DNA of 64,000 nucleotides from Bacteroides luti (GCF_900128905.1 NZ_FQTV01000005.1:207567-271566), one strand, 5' to 3'; shown: positions 1 to 9,154, numbered from the stretch's first letter. Program-made: numbers and translations. Notes: generated from the letters alone by a model not told the origin.

Positions 1-164
1 CCGATCAGTTGGCTGCCTTTACTCTTCGGTATAATGAAGAGCTGTCGGTTTCCGAGATTGCGCGGATACTCGATTGTCCGGAGGGAACGGTTAAGTCGAG
101 ATTGCACTATGCATTGCGTAGTCTTTCTCAATCTCTATCAATGTATAATCCAATAAAACCATAA
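1..164 (+). CDS. ECF-type RNA polymerase sigma factor, C-terminal fragment (5' end outside window)
   Basis: The window opens inside a gene read in frame 3 and ending with TAA at 162-164. The visible 53 residues are region 4 of an extracytoplasmic-function sigma factor. The stretch LSVSEIARILDCPEGTVKSR is the helix-turn-helix that contacts the -35/-33 promoter element, followed by a basic helix ending in SLSQSL. Family knowledge: such proteins are about 160-190 residues, so roughly two thirds lie upstream. The next gene starts 3 bp after the stop, so the two are cotranscribed, as expected for a sigma/anti-sigma pair. The regulon cannot be read from here. Confidence 0.85.
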   Translation, partial: DQLAAFTLRYNEELSVSEIARILDCPEGTVKSRLHYALRSLSQSLSMYNPIKP

Positions 165-167
165 AAT

Positions 168-686
168 ATGAAAGAAGATGATTTGAACAGACTGGAACAT
201 TCCGACGAGGTAAAGCGGATTGTTGATACATCTAAAGTGCTCTATGACAAAGATAAATCGGCAAATACTCCACGCTCATTCGATTCTTTGATGAAAGAAA
301 TAAACCGTCGTGAAGGCACTCCGCGAAAGGTTGCTATTTCTCCCTGGTGGCTTGTTGCTGCTTGTCTTATTGGAGTATTGATTGGTTGGAATTTTCCTTT
401 TGAAGATGCTCCGAAGAATGAAAAACTGGCACTTAATGATACGGTGTATATAACCGAAAAGCATACGGACACTATCTATCAGCAAGTGCAGGTTGAGCGG
501 AAAGCCTTTCAGCGAAAGGAGAGGAGGGAGGCGGTAAGTGCCCGTCAGATGGAGGCACAAACTATAACTCCTCCGATTGTGCGCAATGAAATGTCATTGC
601 CCGACTTGAAGAGTATTCGTCCGGCCACTTCGGGAAGAAGTCTGGCTCAGGAGAACTTTCCTATCCATCTGCTGGTTTCTTTGTAA
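168..686 (+). CDS. Small single-pass membrane protein, possible anti-sigma factor
   Basis: A 172-residue protein that I do not recognise as a named family. It has a charged N-terminal part of about 60 residues, one hydrophobic segment at about 62-77 (WWLVAACLIGVLIGW), then a lysine- and arginine-rich tail that would lie in the periplasm. This topology, and the 3 bp gap from the sigma factor upstream, suggest an anti-sigma factor or a membrane partner of the sigma system. It has no zinc-binding HxxxCxxC motif and no FecR-like domain that I can see, so the role is inferred from position only. The ATG at 168 is the only start that fits the operon spacing. Confidence 0.6.
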   Translation: MKEDDLNRLEHSDEVKRIVDTSKVLYDKDKSANTPRSFDSLMKEINRREGTPRKVAISPWWLVAACLIGVLIGWNFPFEDAPKNEKLALNDTVYITEKHTDTIYQQVQVERKAFQRKERREAVSARQMEAQTITPPIVRNEMSLPDLKSIRPATSGRSLAQENFPIHLLVSL

Positions 687-962
687 AGAAGGTGTTAGTG
701 TGCTCTTTTCTCTACTCTTATTTTAAAGGTCTGGAAAGTTCTTTTTCGAGATGTGCGTTATAAATAATAGCTCTTACCTTTGAAACTGTATCTTTTTTAA
801 GGTAGTTCTTTTAGATAAATTGCTTTTATTATCAGTAAGCTGGATGAGTATATGTGAAAGTAATAAATTAGTATACAGTTGATTGTATGTAAAATGGAAT
901 AATGTATCGGGCTATTTTCTATATTTTGAGATTTAATTTCCACTAAAAGTTATTACATAACT

Positions 963-1022
963 AGATAAACACGGATGAATGATTTATTCAATGAATAAAG
1001 AATCATTCATCCGTGTTTATCT
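963..1022. terminator. Long perfect inverted repeat, likely bidirectional terminator
   Basis: The arms at 963-984 and 1001-1022 are perfectly complementary over 22 bp, with a 16-base loop. The loop region itself holds a smaller palindrome (TTATTCA-A-TGAATAA, 984-998). It lies between the end of the plus-strand membrane protein gene and the end of the minus-strand hydrolase gene, so it can serve both. The U-tract is weak on both strands, so termination is inferred from position and stem strength. The rest of 687-1187 (501 bp) is AT-rich and I see no gene in it. Confidence 0.6.
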
Positions 1023-1187
1023 TTCAGATAGTAATTCTGTATTATATCCGTTTTGACTTAAGTAGATTGCGTTTTTCTTCTATAATCTTTAGGTTAGTAA
1101 TACTGAATTTTACCGGTTTATGCACCTGAAGTTTTTTAATTTAATTAGTTTTCTTTGAAAGCTTTATCTATAAATATTTTTAAATTT

Positions 1188-2357
1188 CTATTTTTTCAGA
1201 AATTTATCGAAGAAGTCCAGCGTTTCTTTTTGCATATCTTTGCTAAAGAAGTGAGGACCATCCCATAATTTAGTTACAAGTTTATTATCTGCCTTCTGGC
1301 TGTTCCACGTGGAATGCAGGCTTTTATAAGCATCTTTTACACCATTTACAGGAAATAACTTGTCGCGGAGCCCATTAAAGAAGAGCATAGGCTTAGGACA
1401 AGCCAGAGCTGCTACATCGGGGTAGTCCATATAGTTTCGAATTCCCGGCACAAGCATCGACCAGGCACTTCCGCCTTTATTCTGGTTATTAGTTAATGAC
1501 ATCAAGGAATCGGTGGTGTTCATCCAGCAAATGGCGGCTCCTGCTTTCACTTTATCTGTTGCCGCGGAAAGCATCCAGGCACGGTGAGCGCCCATTGAGA
1601 AACCAAGTGTGCCAATTCTATTGGCATCTACCTCGGGCAATGAGGCAAGAAAATCAACGCTTCTGATATCGTCGAACGTAATAACGCCACACCAGTTATA
1701 TCCCATCTGCATCAAGTTGCAGGCAAGTGCTTGTTGGGTTTCATAATTCACACCTTCTTTTCGTCCTCTTTCGCCCCAAAACAGTGCATCAATGGATAGA
1801 ACTACGTAGCCATGAGCCGCAAAATAGTCGCCTACATAGACACTATCGTAACATTGAACCGCCCATTTATCAGCATCGGCCAGAACTTCGGGCGAAACGC
1901 CGAATGGTCTTACCATCTTTTCCTTACCAATGGAGAATTTCGCACCGTGATCGTGCAACATCACAACGGCAGGGAAGGGACCTTTTCCTTTATTGGGAAC
2001 CAGTAAATAGGCAGGAATGCGGTCGAACTTCGATATATTCAGTACAATCTTTCGTGCTTCGTATCCATTTCTTTGCTCTTTCTCAAGCACTTTCATATCG
2101 AAAGGCGCAGTTGGAGGGGCAGGATTCAAGCAAGAAAAAAGTACATTACGGGCAGCCTTTTTCCACTTATTAAAATCTTTTATAGGAGAGTTTCCCCAAG
2201 CCATAGGGTAGGTTAGTGTCTCTTTCATCTTTTGATAAGAAACAGGCATATTCTTTTCTACTCCATAAGGCAGATACTCTTGTGATTGAGCCTGTTGTGC
2301 TGATATCGGCAAACTGAAAAGCGAGAATAAGCAAAGTGTAATAAGTAAATTTTTCAT
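1188..2357 (-). CDS. Secreted alpha/beta hydrolase, acetyl-xylan-esterase/dienelactone-hydrolase-like
   Basis: A 389-residue protein with a clear signal peptide (residues 1-20, ending SAQ) and an alpha/beta-hydrolase fold. The nucleophile elbow is GFSMGAH (GxSxG). An aspartate in NGLRDKLFP and a histidine in WDGPHFF stand in the usual order for the rest of the triad, so the enzyme should be an active esterase or similar hydrolase in the periplasm or on the surface. Length and layout match the Abhydrolase_7 group, which is often annotated as acetyl xylan esterase in Bacteroides. The substrate cannot be fixed: no glycan-utilisation genes surround it. It ends a two-gene minus-strand unit, 18 bp after the oxidase-family gene. 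Confidence 0.75.
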   Translation of the reverse strand: MKNLLITLCLFSLFSLPISAQQAQSQEYLPYGVEKNMPVSYQKMKETLTYPMAWGNSPIKDFNKWKKAARNVLFSCLNPAPPTAPFDMKVLEKEQRNGYEARKIVLNISKFDRIPAYLLVPNKGKGPFPAVVMLHDHGAKFSIGKEKMVRPFGVSPEVLADADKWAVQCYDSVYVGDYFAAHGYVVLSIDALFWGERGRKEGVNYETQQALACNLMQMGYNWCGVITFDDIRSVDFLASLPEVDANRIGTLGFSMGAHRAWMLSAATDKVKAGAAICWMNTTDSLMSLTNNQNKGGSAWSMLVPGIRNYMDYPDVAALACPKPMLFFNGLRDKLFPVNGVKDAYKSLHSTWNSQKADNKLVTKLWDGPHFFSKDMQKETLDFFDKFLKK

Positions 2358-2375
2358 ATTAAATTTAGTACTATT

Positions 2376-2840
2376 TTAGTCTATCTTTTCAGTCTGAACC
2401 TGAAAGTCTGAATAAGTTTTAAAGTTGAAAGGTACAAACCTGAGCATGGCAAAATCTTCTGATTCGACACCTCCGGGATAATAGAGTTCCCATCCCTTCA
2501 TCCATGCATTATGCTTGAAATCCTTGCTTGTAACAACCTGAATATTTCCTTGAAACATGATTCCTGTAAAGGACTCCGGTTTACAGAAGTAAAGGGCAGC
2601 CTTGCTGTTATTCTCAATCTCCTTAATCTTTGCTGAAGAAGTATTGGTGGTGAGATAGATAGTAAATTCATTTGATTCTTTTGCATACATCGGAACAAGG
2701 TGAGGGTACTGCTTTTTGTTCCTCAAATTCAGCATGGCGCGAGTCGATGGATATCCATTCTGATCAATTGTAGACAGGTAAACAGTCTCTAAAGATTCTA
2801 TAATTCCAAGTACTTCTTTCAGTTTTTCTGCTAGTTCCAT
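2376..2840 (-). CDS. Pyridoxamine 5'-phosphate oxidase-family (general stress protein 26-like) protein
   Basis: A 154-residue single-domain protein with the split-barrel flavin-binding pattern. The N-terminal strand YLSTIDQNGYPSTRAM, the strand FTIYLTTNTSSAKIKEIENN and the strand AALYFCKP are typical of the PNPOx-like family and of COG3871 stress proteins. Such proteins bind FMN or F420 and act as small cytosolic oxidoreductases; the substrate is generally unknown. It has none of the extra residues of true PdxH. It lies just upstream of the hydrolase gene on the same strand and probably shares its transcript. Confidence 0.75.
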   Translation of the reverse strand: MELAEKLKEVLGIIESLETVYLSTIDQNGYPSTRAMLNLRNKKQYPHLVPMYAKESNEFTIYLTTNTSSAKIKEIENNSKAALYFCKPESFTGIMFQGNIQVVTSKDFKHNAWMKGWELYYPGGVESEDFAMLRFVPFNFKTYSDFQVQTEKID

Positions 2841-3336
2841 AATTTAATAGGTTTTAAGGTGAAACAAACTATCTTATCGTTCTGAATTTTAAAATAGATC
2901 AGTAATCCAACAGTCTTGTTTAATCTATTAAAGTCTCTACTTATACATAGAAAAGAGATCAATAAATTAAACATGATTATTATGAAAAAAGATATTTATT
3001 TTAAAAAAATAATATTCTAAATTAAAGATAACTAGCTATTTAACCATTAGTAAATTACTTTTTCTCTATCTTTTTTGTTGTTTTTATTTTTATTAATTAC
3101 TGAACTTAGTTCATTAATTATTATTCCATCCTTTTGTTTTAAGACAATGTTCTTTTACCAGATGAAAACTGTTAAGCTTTTAAAAGCCATTATATCTTTG
3201 CTTTTAAAACAATCTTCTTTTAGCAGTTTATATGTTATTCCCAATTTGCTTTGCAGCATTTGGGAATAACAAAACTATAGACCTTTTATATCAGATTTTT
3301 ATGTTTTAACTTTTATCTGAATTTATAACAGATTTA
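2841..3336. other. AT-rich intergenic region with one hairpin
   Basis: This 496 bp stretch separates polA from the PNPOx-like gene, both on the minus strand. It should hold the polA terminator and the promoter of the next gene. I see one good inverted repeat: arms GTTATTCCCAA at 3234-3244 and TTGGGAATAAC at 3260-3270 with a 15-base loop. Neither side has a convincing T-run. A short palindrome, GCTTTTAAAAGC, lies near 3175-3187. No protein or RNA gene can be supported. Confidence 0.5.
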
Positions 3337-6114
3337 TCAGTGCGCTTCGAGCCAGTTATTGCCCCAACCGCAGTCGGCTTTCAAAGGAACGTGCATCTTG
3401 TAGGCTCTTTCCATCTCTTCAATAACGATTTGTTCCACAAGTTCTTTCTCGTTTGCAGGAACACTGAAGTTCAATTCATCATGTACCTGAAGAATCATCT
3501 TGGCCTGTACATTTTCTTTCTTGAAACGGTTATAAATATTGATCATTGCAACCTTGATTATATCTGCAGCACTTCCCTGAATTGGAGCATTGATTGCATT
3601 TCTTTCGGCATATCCACGAACAACTGCATTGTGTGAATTTATGTCCGGAAGGTATCGCTTGCGATTGAATATAGTTTCAACATAACCGTTCTTCTTTGCA
3701 ACCTTAATACTCTTATCCATATATTCCTTCACGCTTGGATAAGTCTCGAAATATCCATCGATAAGTTCTTTGGCTTCCTTTCTGTCAACCCCCATTCTTT
3801 CTGCTAATCCGAAGACTGAGATTCCGTAAATAATACCGAAGTTTGCTGTTTTTGCCTTACGGCGCATATCCTTTGAAACCTCAGAAATGTCTATTTTATA
3901 GATCTTTGCAGCTGTTGCAGCATGAATATCATAACCGGAAAGGAAAGCATCTATCATGTTTTTGTCCTCACTGAGATGTGCCATAATTCTCAATTCAATC
4001 TGAGAATAGTCGGCAGAAAAGAAGAGGCAATTATCATCCGGAATAAATGCTCTTCGAATCTCTTTACCATCTTCATCACGAACCGGGATGTTTTGAAGGT
4101 TTGGGTTACTGGAACTTAATCGGCCTGTTGCAGTTACAGTCTGGTTGAAAGATGTATGTATTTTTCCTGTTGTAGGATCAATCAACTGAGGAAGCGAATC
4201 AACATAGGTACTTAATAGTTTTTTTAATCCGCGATAGTCTAGAATTTTTTCAACAACCGGGTGTTTGCTTCGTAGGCTTTCAAGTACATCTTCCGAGGTA
4301 GAATATTGTCCCGTTTTAGTTTTCTTAGCTTTTTCTACAACTTTCAGTTTTTCGAAAAGTACTTCTCCAACTTGTTTGGGCGAACTAATATTAAACTCCA
4401 TGCCGGCTAATGAGTATATTTCATTTTCTATATTGCCCATCCTGGTAGTAAAATCTTCGGATGTTTGCTTGAGAGCATCCAAATCTAACTTCATTCCATT
4501 TCTTTCAATGTATGCCAAAACCGGAACGAGCGGCATTTCGATATTATAGAACAAATCTTCAATGTCGTTTTCCTTTAATTCTTTCTCAAGTTTATTTTTT
4601 AATTTCAAAGTCACATCTGCATCTTCGCAAGCATACTTGTAAACTTGTTCGGGAGGGAGGTCTCTCATGTTTTTTTGATTTTTCCCTTTTGGTCCGATTA
4701 GCTCATCAATGTGAATTGTTTTGTAATTGAGATAAATTTCGGCAAGGTAATCCATTCCATGTCTAAGTTCTGGTTGAAGAACGTAATGTGCTACCATTGT
4801 ATCGAAAAGTTTCCCTTTTACTTCAACTCCATAATTTTGGAGAACAAGCATATCGTACTTCATGTTCTGACCAACTTTGACAGAATTTTCATTTTCGAAG
4901 ACCGGGCGAAGCTCATTAACAATTTTTTGCGCTTCTTCTCTTTTTGGAGGCACTGGTATATAGTAAGCCTGATTTTCGGCAACGCTAAAGCTCATTCCCA
5001 CCAATTCTGCCGAGATTGGATCGGTTCCGGTTGTTTCTGTATCTAGACTAACGATATCAAATGTAAGTATGTTTTGTATAAAATTAGCTCTTTTCTCTTC
5101 ATTATCAATAAGTTGATAGTCGTAATTCAACTCTTCTAAGCTCGTGAGATTTGAATATTTTTCTTCAACTTGCCCAACGGGCGTGAAAAATCCAAAGAGA
5201 TCGCCTTGCTGAGGAGCCTCATTTACTTGTTTTTTCTCTTTTTTGAAAATTCTGTCAATCAGTGTTCGGAATTCCAGTTCCTCGAAAATTTTTCTCAGTT
5301 CATCTTCGTTTGGTTCTTCACGAACAAGTTCGTCCATTTTCAATTCAATAGGAACATCGATTTTGATAGTTGCCAAAAATTTAGAGAAGGTGATCATCTC
5401 TTTGTTGGTCTCAACTTTTGTTTTCAATGCGCCTTTTAACTGATCAGTATTTTCAAGCATATTTTCGATGCTCCCAAATTGGGCGATTAACTTTTGAGCA
5501 GTTTTTTCTCCAACTCCCGGACATCCCGGAATGTTGTCCGAAGAGTCACCCATCAAACCAAGTAAGTCTATGACTTGAGTAGGAGAGGAGATTTCATATT
5601 TTGATTTTACCTCTTCCACTCCAAGAACTTCAAATTCTTTATCTCCATATTTGGGGCGATACATAAAAACATTCTCACTTACCAACTGACCATAATCTTT
5701 GTCGGGAGTCATCATGTAAGTTGTGATTCCTTTTTTCCCGGCTTCGGTAGCAAGAGTCCCGATTACATCGTCGGCTTCAAAACCTGAAACTTCAAGAATT
5801 GGAATTCTATATGCTCTTATAATGTCTTTGATTATTGGAACTGCCAAACGGATAGCCTCGGGTGTTTCTTCACGATGAGCTTTATATTGTTCAAAAGCTT
5901 CATGTCTGAAAGTTGGTCCGGAAGGGTCGAATGCAACCCCAATATGTGTAGGATTTTCTTTATTTATAAGTTCCTGTAGTGTATTTACAAAACCTAGAAT
6001 TGCTGATGTGTTAAATCCTTTTGAGTTAATTCTTGGGCTCTTAATAAATGCATAGTATGCTCTGTAAATGAGTGCATAAGCATCTAAAAGGAACAATTTA
6101 TCTGTTTGATTCAT
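3337..6114 (-). CDS. polA: DNA polymerase I with 5' nuclease, proofreading and polymerase domains
   Basis: A 925-residue three-domain enzyme that fills gaps and removes RNA primers in replication and repair. The N-terminal 5' nuclease (about 1-290) shows FLLDAYALIYRAY, GFEADDVIGTLA, TPDKDYGQLV and GLMGDSSDNIPG. The 3'-5' exonuclease (about 340-530) keeps all three motifs, SLDTETTG (D358, E360), NMKYD and YACEDAD, so proofreading should be active. The polymerase part has motif A DYSQIELR (D702), motif B with KTANFGIIYG, and motif C QVHDEL (D879). I chose ATG 6114 (MNQTDKLF) because it starts the conserved domain; an upstream ATG at 6159 would add 15 unrelated residues. It is divergent from the prenyl synthase gene. 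Confidence 0.96.
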   Translation of the reverse strand: MNQTDKLFLLDAYALIYRAYYAFIKSPRINSKGFNTSAILGFVNTLQELINKENPTHIGVAFDPSGPTFRHEAFEQYKAHREETPEAIRLAVPIIKDIIRAYRIPILEVSGFEADDVIGTLATEAGKKGITTYMMTPDKDYGQLVSENVFMYRPKYGDKEFEVLGVEEVKSKYEISSPTQVIDLLGLMGDSSDNIPGCPGVGEKTAQKLIAQFGSIENMLENTDQLKGALKTKVETNKEMITFSKFLATIKIDVPIELKMDELVREEPNEDELRKIFEELEFRTLIDRIFKKEKKQVNEAPQQGDLFGFFTPVGQVEEKYSNLTSLEELNYDYQLIDNEEKRANFIQNILTFDIVSLDTETTGTDPISAELVGMSFSVAENQAYYIPVPPKREEAQKIVNELRPVFENENSVKVGQNMKYDMLVLQNYGVEVKGKLFDTMVAHYVLQPELRHGMDYLAEIYLNYKTIHIDELIGPKGKNQKNMRDLPPEQVYKYACEDADVTLKLKNKLEKELKENDIEDLFYNIEMPLVPVLAYIERNGMKLDLDALKQTSEDFTTRMGNIENEIYSLAGMEFNISSPKQVGEVLFEKLKVVEKAKKTKTGQYSTSEDVLESLRSKHPVVEKILDYRGLKKLLSTYVDSLPQLIDPTTGKIHTSFNQTVTATGRLSSSNPNLQNIPVRDEDGKEIRRAFIPDDNCLFFSADYSQIELRIMAHLSEDKNMIDAFLSGYDIHAATAAKIYKIDISEVSKDMRRKAKTANFGIIYGISVFGLAERMGVDRKEAKELIDGYFETYPSVKEYMDKSIKVAKKNGYVETIFNRKRYLPDINSHNAVVRGYAERNAINAPIQGSAADIIKVAMINIYNRFKKENVQAKMILQVHDELNFSVPANEKELVEQIVIEEMERAYKMHVPLKADCGWGNNWLEAH

Positions 6115-6176
6115 AATCTTTTCGAATTTTTCTTTGGTAAAAGTACTAAAAAATACCATATTAATTGTTTTATTAT

Positions 6177-6184
6177 TACTTTTG
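6177..6184 (+). promoter_or_regulatory. Bacteroides-type -7 element (TACTTTTG) for the prenyl synthase gene
   Basis: TACTTTTG matches the Bacteroides -7 consensus TAnnTTTG exactly and lies 19 bp before the ATG at 6204. I see no clear TTTG at the -33 position. Confidence 0.55.
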
Positions 6185-6203
6185 TAGCTAAATCGTATGT
6201 TTT

Positions 6204-7178
6204 ATGGACAGATTATCTCAGATTAAGTCTCCTATTATATCAGATCTGGAGCAGTTTAAAGAGCTCTTTAATAGTTCATTGGATAACTCAAACCCTTTGT
6301 TGCAAGAGGTTCTTTCTCATATTAAACAAAGGGGAGGAAAGATGATGCGTCCTATTTTGGTTCTTCTTATTGCCCGGTTATTGGGAAAAGTAACTTTGTC
6401 TACACTTCATGCTGCAGTATCTTTGGAATTACTTCACACAGCCAGTTTGGTGCATGATGATGTTGTTGATGAAAGTTCTGAGCGTAGGGGGCAGGCTTCT
6501 GTAAATGCGGTATATAATAACAAGATATCTATTTTAGTTGGCGATTATTTGTTGGCAACTTGTCTTTATCAGGCTGCTTTTTCTTCTAATATTGAGATAA
6601 TTAAAGTCGTTTCTCAACTCGGTCAGGATCTGTCTGAGGGCGAGCTTCTTCAGCTTTCAAATGTCAGCAATATTGAAATTTCCGAAACAGTTTACTTTGA
6701 TATTATCCGTAAAAAAACCGCTGCTTTGTTTTCTGCCTGCACCAAAACAGCTGCTTTATCTTCGAGTATAGATGCCAAAGAGGTAGAAAATGCAAGGTTA
6801 TTTGGCGAATACATCGGCATTTGCTTTCAAATAAAGGATGATATATTCGATTATTACGATGACAGGGAGGTAGGAAAGCCAACCGGTAACGATATGCGAG
6901 AAGGCAAATTAACTCTTCCTGCTATTTATGCGATTAATAATAGTAACCATGCTGAGATAAAGGCATTGGCTGTTAAGATTAAATCAGGATCAGCTTCTGA
7001 TTCTGACATAAAAGAAATGATTGATTATGTAAAGAATAACGGTGGAATTGAATATGCTACTAAAGTTATGATGGATTATCATGCTAAGGCTCTTCGGTTG
7101 ATTGAATCTTTTCCTGAAAGTGAGGTCAAGTCTTCGCTTACTTCTTATTTGGATTATGTGGTTGATCGAACAAAATAG
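6204..7178 (+). CDS. Polyprenyl diphosphate synthase (octaprenyl/heptaprenyl type)
   Basis: A 324-residue trans-prenyltransferase that extends farnesyl diphosphate with isopentenyl diphosphate to make the long side chain of menaquinone. The first aspartate-rich motif is in LVHDDVVDES and the second in FQIKDDIFDYYDD; both bind Mg-diphosphate. GGKMMRP near residue 50 is the isopentenyl-diphosphate site. Chain length cannot be read with confidence. It stands alone on the plus strand, divergent from polA by about 90 bp, and is followed by a periodic repeat and a strong terminator. IspB or HepT-like are the usual names. Confidence 0.9.
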   Translation: MDRLSQIKSPIISDLEQFKELFNSSLDNSNPLLQEVLSHIKQRGGKMMRPILVLLIARLLGKVTLSTLHAAVSLELLHTASLVHDDVVDESSERRGQASVNAVYNNKISILVGDYLLATCLYQAAFSSNIEIIKVVSQLGQDLSEGELLQLSNVSNIEISETVYFDIIRKKTAALFSACTKTAALSSSIDAKEVENARLFGEYIGICFQIKDDIFDYYDDREVGKPTGNDMREGKLTLPAIYAINNSNHAEIKALAVKIKSGSASDSDIKEMIDYVKNNGGIEYATKVMMDYHAKALRLIESFPESEVKSSLTSYLDYVVDRTK

Positions 7179-7223
7179 TGCTAAACTCTCTTTCTGATAA
7201 CACTTTGTTTTCTTATTAATTTC

Positions 7224-7287
7224 GAAAATAGTGTAGAGTTTATTTTCTAATAGTGTAGATACTTTTGCTAAAAGGTGTAGATCTTTT
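7224..7287 (+). repeat. Triad A: three GTGTAG motifs at exact 22 bp period
   Basis: GTGTAG occurs at 7231, 7253 and 7275, two exact steps of 22 bp. Each copy sits in a short A-rich/T-rich frame: GAAAATA...TATTTTC around the first and AAAAG...CTTTT around the third. The block lies between the stop codon at 7178 and the terminator at 7349, so it is probably part of the 3' untranslated RNA of the prenyl synthase gene. Confidence 0.6.
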
Positions 7288-7348
7288 CTCTGAAATATAA
7301 CCAATAATTGCCTTAATATCCTAGAAGAATTTATTTAATCATATATAT

Positions 7349-7401
7349 AAAATCCCCTGCATTCCTCCTTTATTTGAGGAGATACAGGGGATTTCTTTTT
7401 T
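7349..7401 (+). terminator. Rho-independent terminator after the prenyl synthase gene
   Basis: A GC-rich imperfect hairpin (left arm from AATCCCCTG at 7351, right arm ending CAGGGGATT at 7393, with a CCTCC/GGAGG inner stem) is followed by the T-rich run TTTCTTTTTT. It ends transcription from the plus strand and may also serve the minus-strand deoC operon ending at 7445. Confidence 0.8.
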
Positions 7402-7444
7402 GCTGTTTATTAATCTTCGGCTATATAATAGCTTCTATAAAAAT

Positions 7445-8347
7445 CTAGAAGAATTTGATTTCTTTTCCTTTGATATCAGATAATAACAGATTTGCAAGAC
7501 GACTGGTACCTAAACGGAATAGCTTGTTATTTAGCCATTCATGGCCTAGAACTTCTTTTACTATCGAGTAATAAATAAGTGCGTCTTTTACGGTGTTAAG
7601 ACCTCCAGCGGGCTTAAAACCGACTTTATTTCCTGTTTCTTCGTAGTATTCCTTTATAGCTTCACACATTACATAAGCTGCTTCTGGTGTTGCTGCCGGT
7701 TGTTGTTTGCCGGTTGATGTCTTAATAAAATCGGCACCTGAATACATGGATAGGATAGAGGCTTTTTTGATGTTCGAAGCGCTTTCAAGAGCCCCGGTTT
7801 CGAGGATTACTTTGAGCTTATTATCCTTGCAAGTATCTTTAATTTCCTGTATTTCATCGCACATGGTTTCATAATCACCACTTAGGAATTTGCCAACTGA
7901 TATTACAATATCAATCTCGTTAGCACCACCCATAATGGCCATTGCAGTCTCTGCAATCTTAACCTCGATAAAGGTTTGAGATGATGGGAATCCTCCGCTT
8001 ACGGCAGCAATCTGAACCTTGTCTGTTTCTAATGTATCGTGTACAACTTCTGCCATATTGGGGTAAACACAGATGGCGGCAACATTGTCCATTTCTCCGA
8101 ATTCTTCATCAAACTGATTCACTTTTTCTGTGAATTTCATCACGCTTTCTTCACTATCATTAGTGCTGAGTGTTGTCAAATCCAGGCAATGGAAAAGGAG
8201 TTTTTTAACTTCAACAGTGTCGTTTTCGGGCACTTTTTTTTCTATAATTGCTGCTACTTTAGCCTGGATATCCTTATCGCTAAGATCAGTGTTATACTTG
8301 TTTAGCACAACTTCATACTTACTTTTTTCTTCTTCTTTATATTCCAT
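7445..8347 (-). CDS. deoC: Deoxyribose-phosphate aldolase
   Basis: A 300-residue class I aldolase that splits 2-deoxyribose 5-phosphate into glyceraldehyde 3-phosphate and acetaldehyde in deoxynucleoside catabolism. The Schiff-base lysine is in ADFIKTSTGK and the second active-site lysine in VGFKPAGGL. LGTSRLANLLL near the C-terminus is the usual phosphate-binding end. It is longer than the E. coli enzyme by about 40 residues, from an N-terminal extension common in Bacteroidetes homologues. It is the last gene of the minus-strand run and overlaps the MazG-like gene by 11 bp, which suggests translational coupling. Confidence 0.95.
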   Translation of the reverse strand: MEYKEEEKSKYEVVLNKYNTDLSDKDIQAKVAAIIEKKVPENDTVEVKKLLFHCLDLTTLSTNDSEESVMKFTEKVNQFDEEFGEMDNVAAICVYPNMAEVVHDTLETDKVQIAAVSGGFPSSQTFIEVKIAETAMAIMGGANEIDIVISVGKFLSGDYETMCDEIQEIKDTCKDNKLKVILETGALESASNIKKASILSMYSGADFIKTSTGKQQPAATPEAAYVMCEAIKEYYEETGNKVGFKPAGGLNTVKDALIYYSIVKEVLGHEWLNNKLFRLGTSRLANLLLSDIKGKEIKFF

Positions 8348-8672
8348 TACTTGTCAGTTTAGGATTGTTTATATGTCTTTCGTTATCTCTTTTTGTCTTC
8401 TTTTCGAGGTTTCTTTTAAATGCCTCAGTAAGGTCTACTCCGGTCTGGTTTGCCAGACAGATAAGTACCCAAAGTACGTCCGTCATTTCATCGGCAAGAT
8501 TGCATTCTTCGCCCTCTTTGAATGACTGATCTCCGTATTTTCGAGCCATTACTCTAGCCAATTCGCCCACTTCTTCGGTAAGAACGGCCATATTTGTGAG
8601 CTCGCTGAAGTAACGCACTCCGTATGTTTTGATCCAGTTATCAACCTCTTTTTGTGCTTCTTCGAGTGTCAT
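8337..8672 (-). CDS. MazG-like nucleotide pyrophosphohydrolase
   Basis: A 111-residue all-alpha protein of the MazG/RS21-C6 superfamily, which hydrolyses (deoxy)nucleoside triphosphates to monophosphates and pyrophosphate. The Mg-binding residues appear as EEVGE (about 32-36) and as DEMTD (about 63-67), the EExxE and ExxD pattern of the family. It has one MazG domain only, so it is the short dimeric type. Its ATG overlaps the TAA of dtd by one base and its 3' end overlaps deoC by 11 bp. With Dtd it forms a housecleaning pair. Confidence 0.85.
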   Translation of the reverse strand: MTLEEAQKEVDNWIKTYGVRYFSELTNMAVLTEEVGELARVMARKYGDQSFKEGEECNLADEMTDVLWVLICLANQTGVDLTEAFKRNLEKKTKRDNERHINNPKLTSNGI

Positions 8673-9124
8673 TATTCCTTGTTTTTAGTGTCCATGCAAA
8701 TGGTTACCGGACCGTTGTTAAGCAATTCAACTTTCATATCTGCGCCAAACTCGCCGGTTCCTACCTGCTTTCCCAGAGAGATGCTTAATTCATTGCAGAA
8801 AGTCTCGTAAAGAGGCACAGAAACCTCGTGTTTTGCCGCCTTAATGTATGAAGGGCGATTCCCTTTTTTAGTCGATGCATGAAGCGTAAATTGGCTTATT
8901 ACAAGAATTTCTCCATCAGCATCTAGCACAGACTTGTTCATCACTCCATTTTCATCGTCAAAAATCCTCAGATTTACTATCTTTTTACATAGCCATTCTA
9001 TGTCTTCCCGCCCGTCTGCTTCCTCAATACCAACCAATACAAGCAATCCTTCCTTTATGGCAGATTTGCAGTTGCCGTTGATTGTAACAGACGCATGACT
9101 TACGCGTTGTATTACAGCTCTCAT
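8672..9124 (-). CDS. dtd: D-aminoacyl-tRNA deacylase
   Basis: A 150-residue enzyme that removes D-amino acids wrongly attached to tRNA. The two signature motifs are SQFTLHAST (about 77-85) and NGPVTICMD, whose Gly-Pro pair recognises the D-amino acid. I chose ATG 9124 (MRAVIQRVSHASV), which is the conserved start of the family. An ATG at 9157 is possible but would place the start inside a -7 promoter element at 9155-9162. The gene is followed by the MazG-like gene with a one-base stop/start overlap. Confidence 0.95.
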   Translation of the reverse strand: MRAVIQRVSHASVTINGNCKSAIKEGLLVLVGIEEADGREDIEWLCKKIVNLRIFDDENGVMNKSVLDADGEILVISQFTLHASTKKGNRPSYIKAAKHEVSVPLYETFCNELSISLGKQVGTGEFGADMKVELLNNGPVTICMDTKNKE

Positions 9125-9154
9125 TTTATAAAATTTCTTGTTTGTCGCAAAAGA

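Noticed and set aside
1301..1316. parS-like palindrome TGTTCCACGTGGAATG inside the hydrolase gene
   Set aside because: Only 12 of 16 positions match parS, and changes fall next to the CACGTG core; it codes for conserved protein sequence.
3075..3269. 64-codon open frame on the plus strand between polA and the PNPOx-like gene
   Set aside because: Made up almost wholly of L, F, I and S from T-rich DNA, overlaps a hairpin, and has no homology I recognise.
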